Below, one piece after another: positions 1 through 8,331 of a stretch of DNA of 31,743 nucleotides; positions within the stretch are counted from its first letter, which is position 1; the number at the start of each line of letters is the position of its first letter. Both the position numbers and the translations under genes were made by a program. The notes under the pieces are model-generated. The model was not told where the DNA came from. It worked only from the letters and a program-made list of their open reading frames with translations, and ran no database searches. The stretch spans positions 1 to 31,743 of the forward strand of contig JAEZCV010000190.1 of the NCBI GenBank assembly GCA_023429985.1. The letters are read 5' to 3'. This DNA comes from Bacteroidota bacterium (GTDB lineage Bacteria > Bacteroidota > Bacteroidia > Chitinophagales > Chitinophagaceae).

Positions 1-101
1 CTGGTGGGTCACTTTGCGGTGAATAAAGTGGGTCACTTTGGAGTGAATAAGGTGGGTCACTTTGCGGTGAACAAGGTGGTCTCATTTGACGGGATTTTGC
101 A
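1..101. mobile_element. Terminal repeats of an IS21-family-like insertion sequence (partial, left part outside window)
   Basis: Three near-identical 24-bp units (4-27, 28-51, 52-75), each beginning GTGGGTCACTTTG and ending in GTGAATAA or GTGAACAA, are followed by a degenerate fourth copy (76-101) that ends TTTTGCA. Multiple short terminal repeats and a terminal CA are characteristic of IS21-family (istA/istB) elements. The Z1 homology begins immediately after, which fits an IS end sitting inside the gene. No transposase is visible because the body would lie to the left of the window. The family call is inferred from this architecture. The exact end at position 101 is a guess based on the terminal CA. 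Confidence 0.62.
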
Positions 102-1465
102 GTAAAGGAATTGAGGTCAAAGCAATCAATAGTGTAACGGGAGATAAATTGATTTATCCGAAGAACACTCCTAAAAAATATATTGCCATTGGCGGAAACA
201 GGTTGTCCCGTGGATTTACTCTTGAAGGACTTAGCATAAACTACTTTGTCCGTTCAACTGATTATTCTGATGCTCTTCTTCAAATGGGAAGATGGTTTGG
301 TTACAGACCGGGGTATCTTGACTGTTGTAAACTTTTCATCACTCGTGATTCAATGGAGAAGTACGATTTGGTAACACGAACGATTGAGGAATTGGAAATT
401 GAATTTAGAAAAATGGAAGAGAAAAACAGAACACCTGCCAACTTTATTCTTCGTGTGAAAAAACATCCAGGTGCTTTGAAAATTACAAGACCAACCATTC
501 TGCGTGATACACTTGAAGTTAATTGGTCGTATCAGGATTCACTTGAACAATCTACAAACTTTGACATTCATAAGAAAAAGATTGAAGCTGTATGGGAACA
601 GTTCAGGAAAAATATTGTAGGCAGACACAAGTTTGAAGTCAAAAAGAAGGAAGACAATAAAACTAATGCAGGATTTCTCGTAGCACAAACTGATATTACA
701 GGTATATTGGAAATTCTCAGACAGGAAAACAATTTTGGCGGCGATACATGCGACAGCATGATAAAATTCATTGAGAAGTGCCAGGCAGATAACAAACTTA
801 GAAATTGGACAATCGCAATTAAAACAACAGGAAGGGCAAAAGAAAATGAAGGCAAGGGTTTATTGAAGAAGCAAGAATCTGGATTGCCGGTTGATATTAC
901 AATGACTGTAAGAAGAGGTCCTGGTACAGACGAAGGAGTAAAGTATTTCAGGGAAAAATTTATTCAGTCGAAAATTTTTGGTGCGTCTGGTAAATCAGCC
1001 AATCTTATTTCAGCAGGGCTTGACATGGCGATTCTTTTGACCGATGCACAAATTAAATCAGCAGAGAAAGAATTTGTTGACAACAGAAAAAATTATTACA
1101 AGGAAAAATATCCTGAATGGTCGGAAGCACAAGTCAAGAAAAAAGCTGAGGAAGTAAATATTCCTGAACGAGTTTATCGTGAGAAAATGACAGACCATGA
1201 AGGACTTCTCGTAATCTACATTTTAGATTCCTATTACGTTTTTCTTCAGGAACAAGGTAGAGAAGATGCTCAATTGAAAACTATTATTGAAAGCGAAGGA
1301 ATTGATTTGAATATTCCGTTAATTGGTTATGCAATAGGTTTTCCACCAATTGAACCTGACCCGGGAGGGGTTTATGTTCATGGAAATTATGGATTTGAAG
1401 AAGATGACGAAATAGAATTTAATGAAGCAGATTCTGAATTGCCGGATGATGCAAACGAAATATAA
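86..1465 (+). pseudogene. Z1-domain helicase-like protein, 5'-truncated by an IS end
   Basis: The open frame starts at a TTG inside the putative IS end, so its first six or so residues are probably not native. The rest matches the C-terminal part of Z1-domain (PF10593-type) proteins, with GGNRLSRGFT at residues 36-45 and QMGRWFGYRPGY at 66-77, resembling helicase motifs V and VI. Full-length Z1 proteins are usually about twice this size, with the ATP-binding lobe N-terminal, so the motor half is missing. The C-terminus is acidic. The gene is followed after two bases by the PD-(D/E)XK gene, then AIPR, all on the same strand as one operon. In related loci the helicase acts with a MORC/MutL-like ATPase, a nuclease and a methylase in phage restriction. 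Without the ATPase lobe and a proper start it is probably inactive. Confidence 0.8.
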
Positions 1466-1467
1466 TT

Positions 1468-2436
1468 ATGACAAATATCGAACTGAAACAAAAGTGGTCA
1501 GGGCTTTCAGAGAATCCTGTTACAAGTGGTTTTCGGTCACTAAGAATTTCTGCTGACTGTATCTGCGAACTTTATCTCGGTGTGAGCAGCGAAGGCAAGA
1601 GATGCCTAATACTTGCGTTACCTGAGAGCAAGCGTTTAGATTTCAAAGGAGTTCAAAAAGAAAATTTATCTATTGAATATTTCGGGGAGAAAAATCTAAT
1701 CGCTCTGCAATTGACCGACATTGATTTCAGTGACCTTTTTGATGACTTGGTTCTTTCTCTCTATCACGGAATAAAAAACATCAGTCAAGTTGATGAATAT
1801 TCAAGTCATTTCATAGAGGCGTTTTACAGATGGAGTGATTTTTTTGAAGACAAGAAATCAGATTTGCTTTCTGAGGATGCAATAAAAGGAATAATGGGTG
1901 AATTGTTGGTTCTGAAATTACTTGTCACTTCACCAGACCGGTCCGAAATTAATTTCCTCTTGAAAGCATGGACTGGACTTTATGATAAAGGAAACGACTT
2001 CGAATTGGAACTTAAAAATCTTGAAGTAAAAACAAAATCACCTTCAGGAATTGATGTGAAGATTTCAAGTGAATTTCAATTAGAAGTTTCACCAGGCAAA
2101 GGATTGGAATTATATGTTGTTTCTCTGCAAAGCGATTTTACTGTTGGTATTCACATCAGAGATTTGATTTTAGAAATAAAAAAACTGGTTCAGGAATCTT
2201 CCGGCGACAACACAATCTTGTGGAAAGCCCTAAGCCAAAAAAATATCACGGCTAAAAATATGAATCAGTATGACAGATACAGATTTCAACCCATCAATTG
2301 GATTTCTTACAACTGTGCAGATGAAAATTTCCCGAAATTAAGCAGGTCGAATATTCCGGAGGAAGTAAGTGCTTTGAAATACATTTTGAGAACAAACCTA
2401 TTAACATCATTCATTATCGGACAAAGCAATTTTTAG
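1468..2436 (+). CDS. PD-(D/E)XK motif protein (DUF4420 type), defence-associated nuclease
   Basis: This 322-aa protein shows a nuclease core in its middle. It has MGELLVL with Glu145, then W-x-G and a NDFELE segment with Asp177, then LEVKTKS with Glu186 and Lys188, giving the E...D...ExK pattern of restriction-endonuclease folds. The family (PF14390-like) is repeatedly found between Z1 and AIPR genes in restriction-like loci, where it is inferred to cut invading DNA. The ATG start lies two bases after the Z1 stop, and the AIPR gene starts two bases after this stop, so the three are translationally packed. This frame is intact although both neighbours are damaged. Family assignment is from motif and context. 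Substrate and cutting specificity cannot be read from the sequence. Confidence 0.82.
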   Translation: MTNIELKQKWSGLSENPVTSGFRSLRISADCICELYLGVSSEGKRCLILALPESKRLDFKGVQKENLSIEYFGEKNLIALQLTDIDFSDLFDDLVLSLYHGIKNISQVDEYSSHFIEAFYRWSDFFEDKKSDLLSEDAIKGIMGELLVLKLLVTSPDRSEINFLLKAWTGLYDKGNDFELELKNLEVKTKSPSGIDVKISSEFQLEVSPGKGLELYVVSLQSDFTVGIHIRDLILEIKKLVQESSGDNTILWKALSQKNITAKNMNQYDRYRFQPINWISYNCADENFPKLSRSNIPEEVSALKYILRTNLLTSFIIGQSNF

Positions 2437-2437
2437 C

Positions 2438-5045
2438 ATGAAAATTCAGGAATTTCTTAATTACAGAAAGGAATTACTCGATAGTTCAAAAGACGACGAG
2501 GGATTTGTTCAGCAAACACAGTTGCTGAGTCAGATTCTTCCGTTAATGGTTGATGCAAAATTGCTTGATTCCGAGGACTGGAATGATTCTTACTATTTGA
2601 ATCCTGCCGAGAACTTTAAAGTAAACGGTTATACGGTTAACGAATCATCAGAAAGATTGCAATTATTTATCGTGGATGAAACAAGTATTGACCTTACTGC
2701 TTCGGAAAAAGATTTACAAATCTCAACTAAAAGTTACTACGACAATCAATTTAAAAGGGTAACCAGGTTTTTGAATAAAGCAATCAAAGGATATTTAAAT
2801 GACGAAGTTCAGGATGCAGACCCAATCAGACCACTGCTCTCTCAACTCTCATCAGCAACCGGAGCAGAGCAATTTGATGTAATTGAAATATTCCTGGTCA
2901 GCGCCTCAGCAACTACTGAAACCCGTGGCACATTGCCACAACCCAAGAGAATCGAATTTGAGGATGAAAATATCTCAGTATCATTTACAAGAAACAGAGA
3001 ACGAGTAAAGAAAGATTTGCTCATCATTAAAAAATTAGTTGACCTGAATTTCTTATATGATGTGTTGATTTCTCAGGGAAACAGAGAAGCCCTTATAATT
3101 GATTTTGAAAACCTGTTTGATTATAAGATAGAAGTGATTAAAGCGGCGGATGAAGAAAACTTTGAATCCTATCTCTGTGTCCTACCAGCTAATATTCTCT
3201 CTGACCTTTACAAAAGATATAGTTCAAGGTTGCTTGAAAAAAAATGTGCGGTCATTTCTTCAATTCAAAGGAGCAAACAAGGGCATAAGAGAAACGATTA
3301 GAATAAGCCCTGAAAAGTTTATCGCTTTCAACAACGGAATAACAATTACTTCAACTGCAAAAGACCTTGAAGCAAAAAATGGAAAATTATTCATAAAGTC
3401 ATTGACAGATTTTCAGATTGTAAATGGCGGACAGACAACCGCCAGTATCTACTTTACCCAAAAGGATGGTTTTCCAATTGACAAAGTGAAAGTAATGGCT
3501 AAGATTAACGTTGCCCGTGATGTGACTGAAGAAGGATTGGATTCTTTGATTTCCGATATAAGCAGATATTCAAATTCGCAAACTAAAGTTTCAAATGTTG
3601 ACCTGAGTTCAAGAAGTCCGCAACTGAATAAACTCAAAGCTCTTTCCGATAGCATCGTTACACCATCAGGTAGAAAATGGTTCTTTGAAAAATCAAGAGG
3701 GGAATTTAATACCAAACTAAGAATTGCGGGTTCAAACAAAGCAAGAATTGAAAAAGAATATCCAAAGAACTATCGTTTCACGAAGGAGCAATTAGGAAAG
3801 TATTTTACTGCATGGGGAGACCAGCCGTATGTTGTGAAAAAAGGTGGTGAAAAAGTTTTTAGATATTTTTTGGAAGAAATCACTGGAGAGTTGCGTGGCA
3901 AGAAAGCAATTAATGTAAATCGGGATTTTTACGAAGAGTTAATTTCCAAAATTATTTTGTTTACTCAGCTTGAAAAAATTTACGGTCAGGGAAAAAATTC
4001 TATGGGACAAATAAGGTCAGCAGTTGTTCCCTATGCTATCTCGGTAATCTACATTTATACTGATGGTGCTAAAGCGGGAAAGCAATTCGACCTTTCTAAA
4101 ATTTGGAAGAAGGAAAAACTTGAAGACGACTTGGTTACATTTTTCACTGAACTAATGGAGTTGATGAATGGCTTGATAAAAAACTATTCCGAGAGCGATG
4201 ACTATGGCGAGTATGCAAAAAATAAGAAACTGTGGGAAGATATTTCAACTTCTAAGGAAATTGAAAAGTTCATGACTTCAAAAATTGCTCAACAGATTCT
4301 AAGCAAATATTCTATTCCTGTTAGAGAGAAAAAAAATGGAGGAACAGCCGAGGTCGATTTTGAAAGAATACAGATGAACATTGAAGTTCTTTCAAAAGGG
4401 GTTGAATTTTATAATCAGCTCAGAAAGAAATATGATGGATTTTCCAAGCTCCAGGAGAAGAAAATGGATACTATTATTTCTTCAATAATAAAGTTGGAAG
4501 ATTTAAGCGAAGACTATTTGCGATTTGAAAGCAACCTGATGAATGAGATACGGAAAAATAGTCCTGAAATATTTGACCAAATAAATACCCCATACAATTA
4601 TCAGATTGAAAGCACCTTGAAGCTTATTATTCTGAAATACAACCAAGCGATTGAAAACGGGTTTGAGTTGACTGATTTTTTTAAGTCAATTGAACAAAAG
4701 ACTTCTGCTGTCAATAACAAGTATTCATCGGTTTTTAACAAGATAGCAGTTGAACTTGAAAAAGGAGTTGCTCCGTCAGTTAAAGACATTCAATTGGCAT
4801 CAAACTATTTTAACAAAGAGACAGCACCAGCAAAAGAAACTCCCAGCGGTGCAGTTCCTAAAATCAATCTGAGTGTTTTGAGGCAAATGGTAGAGTGGGA
4901 TTCAAGAATGAAAATTTTGTCCAATGGAGAAAGGCAGTATATGGCAGACTTGGCCTATGAACTCAAATCTCTTAACCAATTTCATAAGACAAATGCTGAA
5001 AAACATTTGAAGACATTAATGAAAGCCGGATTTAGTTGCCAATAG
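2438..5045 (+). pseudogene. AIPR-family (abortive infection phage resistance) protein, split by a +1 frameshift
   Basis: Two overlapping frames together make one AIPR protein (PF10592-like) of about 868 aa. The N-terminal piece starts at the ATG at 2438 and ends at the stop at 3299-3301. The C-terminal piece runs in the next frame to 5045. The frames join at a run of eight A (3237-3244). With seven A the sequence reads LLEKNVRSFLQFKG and continues into the hallmark motifs FIAFNNGIT and IVNGGQTTAS. The published role is abortive infection or restriction-associated defence. The gene is last in the Z1/PD-(D/E)XK/AIPR operon. The frameshift may be a true mutation, a slippery tract rescued by polymerase or ribosome slippage, or a sequencing error, and the sequence alone cannot decide. 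Confidence 0.85.
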
Positions 5046-5140
5046 TAGAATTATTGCTTGATTATTTTCAGTTAATTTTTAGGATGGGCTTAAATATTAC
5101 TATTTTATTAATATTAACTTGAAAATCAACATTTTAAATT
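5046..5140. other. AT-rich spacer between the AIPR gene and the tandem repeat
   Basis: A very A+T-rich stretch follows the AIPR stop. No convincing terminator hairpin or gene was seen in it. Confidence 0.5.
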
Positions 5141-5229
5141 CAAATATTTGCCTGTATTTATCTAAACTGTCCGTTATTTGATTTCAAATATTTGCCAGTA
5201 AATGTCCATAACTGTCCCTAATTTGATTT
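5141..5229. repeat. Tandem 44/45-bp imperfect direct repeat, putative operator of the AbiE-like operon
   Basis: Unit 1 spans 5141-5184 and unit 2 spans 5185-5229. Both start with the palindrome CAAATATTTG followed by CC, share an AACTGTCC core in the middle, and end ATTTGATTT. At the junction ATTTGA-TT-TCAAAT forms a further inverted repeat. The block ends 48 bp before the GTG of the AbiEi-like gene, where autoregulatory operators of type IV toxin-antitoxin systems are expected. Regulation is inferred. The repeat structure itself is directly visible. Confidence 0.75.
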
Positions 5230-5277
5230 CTGTTTAGTAACTTTACACCCTTATAAAGAGCAAACAGGATTAAGACA

Positions 5278-6027
5278 GTGCCAAAAGACTTCATTATAGA
5301 GCAATTAAAACAACGGTTTGCCGGGCAATCATATATTACCCGTGAGGAGCTATTAGACTTTTACAGGTCATTTGAGCCTGATTTAAAGGAGTCTACTTTT
5401 ACCTGGCGAATCTATTCACTAAAAGAAAAGAACCTGCTCAAATCTGTCAGAAAAGGCGTTTATACCCTTTCTGTAAAGCCACAGTTTCATCCTCAGGTAG
5501 AACCAAGGTTAAAGGATATTGCCGGTAAAATAAGCAAACAGTTTCCCGCCGCCCGTTATTGTGTGTGGAGTACCCGTTGGCTGAATGAGTGGATGATACA
5601 CCAGCCGGGCAGGTTTTTATTGCTGGTTGAGGCAGAAGCATCAGCATCCGAATCTGTCTTTTATTTTCTAAAGGATGGAAATTTCAAAAATGTATTCTTC
5701 GAGCCGGATGATAACCTGCTGGAGAGATACGTTTATGAGCAAACAGAATCCATTATTGTAAAAACATTGGTAACAAAAGCACCGGTAAAAAAAGAGAAAA
5801 AAATAGCCATTCCAGCACCAGAGAAAATATTAGTTGACTTATTTGTAGAAAAAAAAATATTTGCTCCCTTTCAGGGTAGTGAATTAGTGCATATTTATAA
5901 CAACCTGTATAAACAGTATGCTTTAAATATTACAAAGTTGCTGGCTTATGCCAAACGCAGAACCAAAGAACAGGAACTGCTTGATTTTATAACAAAAAAT
6001 ACCTTACTCACAGAGTTATTAAGCTAA
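5278..6027 (+). CDS. AbiEi-like antitoxin/transcriptional regulator of a nucleotidyltransferase toxin pair (DUF6577-like)
   Basis: This 249-aa protein has an N-terminal winged-helix-like segment (about residues 5-65, ending in a KGVYTLS beta wing). A central domain of unknown fold includes WSTRWLNEWMIHQPG, and the C-terminal helical part contains PAPEKILVDLFVEK, similar to the region in AbiEi proteins that precedes the Lys-rich end. It starts at GTG because no in-frame ATG precedes the winged helix. Its stop overlaps the ATG of the nucleotidyltransferase by one base (TAATG), typical of AbiE antitoxin-toxin pairs. It probably represses its own operon through the tandem repeat upstream. I am confident of the antitoxin-like role from context. 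The DUF6577 label is from memory of similar pairs and less sure. Confidence 0.68.
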   Translation: MPKDFIIEQLKQRFAGQSYITREELLDFYRSFEPDLKESTFTWRIYSLKEKNLLKSVRKGVYTLSVKPQFHPQVEPRLKDIAGKISKQFPAARYCVWSTRWLNEWMIHQPGRFLLLVEAEASASESVFYFLKDGNFKNVFFEPDDNLLERYVYEQTESIIVKTLVTKAPVKKEKKIAIPAPEKILVDLFVEKKIFAPFQGSELVHIYNNLYKQYALNITKLLAYAKRRTKEQELLDFITKNTLLTELLS

Positions 6028-7118
6028 TGATTTTACCGGCCTCATATACCCCAGACTGGATAAAGGAGAAAAGAAAAACTTATCCTAAGAGTGACCCTAC
6101 TATTATGGAGAAGGCTATTTATGCACTTACATTGGTGGAACAGTTAGCTCAAACCGACCTATCATTTACATTCAAAGGCGGCACAAGTCTGTTGTTGATT
6201 TTGCCTGAACCTAAAAGATTCTCAATAGATGTGGATATTGTAACAACTGAAAGCAGGGAAAGGGTTGAGGCTACCTTAACGGCAATTTGTACAAAGGGAA
6301 TCTTTACAAAATTTGAATTGGATGAATTTAGAAGCTATAAACCAGGCATACCCAAAGCTCATTATCTGCTTACATTCTTTTCACAATGGGATAATAAAGA
6401 AAAAGTGATTATGTTGGATGTATTGTATGAAGAACATGGCTATCCTGCACTTGTAAAAGCACCAATTGTAAACGAATGGATTCAAACAGATGAAAATTTA
6501 TTAACTGTACAAATACCTTCAGCAGATTCTATTACAGGAGATAAGCTAACAGCTTTTGCACCCAATACCGTCGGTATTCGTTTTCGGGTTGAACATGCCG
6601 ATGGTGGAATAACAGAAAAGCAAATGGAGGTAATGAAACAGCTATTCGACCTGGGTATTTTGTTTGACAGGGTTAATAACCTCAATCATTTCAAACAGTC
6701 ATTTGAAAAAACAGCTCAAAAGGAAATAGCATACAGGTCAGAACAAAATATTACAACCGAAGGAATATTGAATGATGTTATTAATACTTCTTTAATGATT
6801 GGTTCTTTGGGTAAGTTTTTCGACCCTAAAGAAGAGTATAAGCATATTGCAACAGGTTTAACACAATTGAAATCTTACATCTATCAGGGTGCATTCCGTA
6901 GTGATGAAGCTGTATTGGCATCTGCCAAAGCATCTTATCTGGCTGCAATGACTTTATCGGGGTATGAAGGAGAAATACAACGCTGGCAGGACGGAGATGA
7001 TATTTTAAAATACATGATAAAGCCAATTGAATACCAGTTCCTCAATAAACGAAGAAATATACCCGGTGGTCCATTGTTTTATTGGCATCAAACGCTAAGT
7101 TTATTGGGTAAAATATAA
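6027..7118 (+). CDS. AbiEii/AbiGii-type nucleotidyltransferase toxin
   Basis: This 363-aa protein carries the polymerase-beta-type nucleotidyltransferase signature of AbiEii toxins. It has FKGGTSLLL near residue 50 and RFSIDVDIV about 15 residues later, with the D-x-D metal ligands, then a third acidic position in MLDVLYEEHGYP. A helical C-terminal half follows, as in the family. AbiEii proteins are toxins that block growth, shown for relatives to modify tRNA acceptor ends with nucleotides, and they are neutralised by the partner AbiEi. The gene is translationally coupled to that partner by a one-base overlap. The frame is intact, unlike most neighbours, so this may be a working toxin or abortive-infection unit. 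The substrate cannot be told from sequence. Confidence 0.82.
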   Translation: MILPASYTPDWIKEKRKTYPKSDPTIMEKAIYALTLVEQLAQTDLSFTFKGGTSLLLILPEPKRFSIDVDIVTTESRERVEATLTAICTKGIFTKFELDEFRSYKPGIPKAHYLLTFFSQWDNKEKVIMLDVLYEEHGYPALVKAPIVNEWIQTDENLLTVQIPSADSITGDKLTAFAPNTVGIRFRVEHADGGITEKQMEVMKQLFDLGILFDRVNNLNHFKQSFEKTAQKEIAYRSEQNITTEGILNDVINTSLMIGSLGKFFDPKEEYKHIATGLTQLKSYIYQGAFRSDEAVLASAKASYLAAMTLSGYEGEIQRWQDGDDILKYMIKPIEYQFLNKRRNIPGGPLFYWHQTLSLLGKI

Positions 7119-7176
7119 TCTCAAAACTTTGATAGCTACATGATTTGCTGCCGAGTTATAGTTTAAAATCTTTTTG

Positions 7177-7506
7177 TTACCGTATACCTTTCCAGGGCTT
7201 CCGCCGGATATATTCTGAAGCCATTTGCTCGACTTCTGCATGTGTTGAAATTCGGTTCTGCGTTAGCCAATCATCTAACTCACTTCGCTTAAAGAACAGC
7301 TTTTTACCTTGTTTGAAGTGTGGGATATTTCTTTCAGAAGTTTTTTTGTAGATAGCCGATTTGGACAGGCTGACATATTCAGCAGCCTAATTCAGATTTA
7401 ATACTTCAGTAATTGTAACTGTACCGTTATCATTTTTCATTACGGTTTTTAGCAGGTTCTCAATAGTGTTGAGTTTGTCCATGATTAGTTCAAATGGATT
7501 TTCCAT
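7177..7506 (-). pseudogene. Excisionase-like helix-turn-helix protein with an in-frame amber stop
   Basis: Translated from the ATG at 7504-7506 the minus strand reads MENPFELIMDKLNTIENLL..., and after 39 residues meets TAG at 7387-7389. The same frame then continues for 69 residues to a TAA at 7177-7179. Reading the TAG as Gln gives a classic MerR/excisionase-type HTH (NLNQAAEYVSLSKSAIYKKT, then a wing ending KLFFKRSELDDWL), so a single CAG-to-TAG change explains the break. Genes like this are common in integrative and conjugative elements of Bacteroidota, where they act as recombination directionality factors or regulators. It is convergent with the AbiEii gene. Upstream of its start lies the 0.8-kb C-rich block, which could be its leader. 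Confidence 0.78.
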
Positions 7507-8331
7507 AACAAAAAGTTTAGTGTGAAATAATAACCGCATCCCATCTCACAGACCCCACGCTGCAAGGTAAAGCGGTGTTCCTCATGCCTATTCGGCAAAC
7601 AGATGCGCCAAACCATTGCAGCATTGCCAATAAAGCTGACAATGAAACTTGTGTGGTATTGGCAAAGCTGACAATGCCCTTCGGGTGCTTCGCTACGCTT
7701 CGCAGTTTGTCACACTGCTTGCAGCTCATACGGCATTCGTCACGGCAGCTTCTGTGTCCTTCATGCCACCTCATTCATTTCGTCCTTTGTTCCGCTCCAT
7801 TACACAACGTTCGCAGCCCGACCATTTGCTACAAGGCATGGCATCCCTTAGCCACTCACGATGCCACTACACAAAGGGAATGCACATACCTTTTCGCTAA
7901 GCCACCGCTACAATACTCACTGGGTTCCATTCCGCTACACTACGTCCTACATTCATTTCGGTAACCTTCAGTCCACCCGCTGCCAATAATTTTGCTCGCC
8001 TTGCGTACCACTGTCTGCGTTACGGGGCTGCACTGTCACCAACCCTTGCTCATGCACTGCCTGACCACAAAGGCTAAGAAGTGCATGTCACGTTCCGCCC
8101 CTTCACTGTGTGTCCATCGTTCCCTACGGTCACTTTACTGTCCACCCCAGCCAGTGGTGCTCGCAGCCACTTCCATTCGTTCCTCATTCCAGTGGCTTTG
8201 ACGGCTCGCTACGCTGCCATGCTACAGCTCCTGTTACTCCCAGGGGCGGCTAACGCTTCTTTTTGCCGCAGGCGCTTTTACCTTTTTGCCGACGCACAGA
8301 AGACAACTATCTACATTTGAGAAAAAACAAG
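7507..8331. other. C-rich (on +) non-coding block of unknown function
   Basis: Over 800 bases lack any ORF with recognisable protein character, although several random frames are open. Base composition differs sharply from the neighbours. In 7801-7860, for example, 22 of 60 bases are C and 11 are G, while flanking genes are A-rich. Short motifs recur, such as CGCTAC inside GCTTCGCTACGCTTCGC, and CGCTAC again near 7902, 7932 and 8208. A 13-nt direct repeat AAAGCTGACAATG lies at 7632-7644 and 7664-7676, and small hairpins such as CCC-TTC-GGG are present. On the minus strand it is purine-rich and leads into the HTH gene. It could be a structured RNA, a cis site of a mobile element, or decayed DNA. 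Confidence 0.6.
8312..8319 (+). promoter_or_regulatory. Possible -7 box (TACATTTG) for the 199-aa ORF
   Basis: This is an exact match to the Bacteroidota TAnnTTTG -7 consensus, 12 nt upstream of the ATG at 8332. A TTTG at 8285-8288 is a candidate -33 element, but its spacing is longer than usual. The implied leader is very short. Confidence 0.35.

Noticed and set aside
1..101. CRISPR array reading of the 24-bp tandem repeats
   Set aside because: The units are contiguous with no unique spacers, and they fit insertion-sequence terminal repeats better.
7145..7351. Plus-strand 68-aa frame after the AbiEii gene
   Set aside because: It is the reverse complement of the interrupted HTH gene, which has clear family motifs. 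The plus-strand peptide has none.
7575..8320. Several overlapping frames (up to 129 aa) in the C-rich block, both strands
   Set aside because: They are rich in Ser, Cys, His and Arg with no domain character and overlap one another. Open frames are expected by chance in C-rich DNA.
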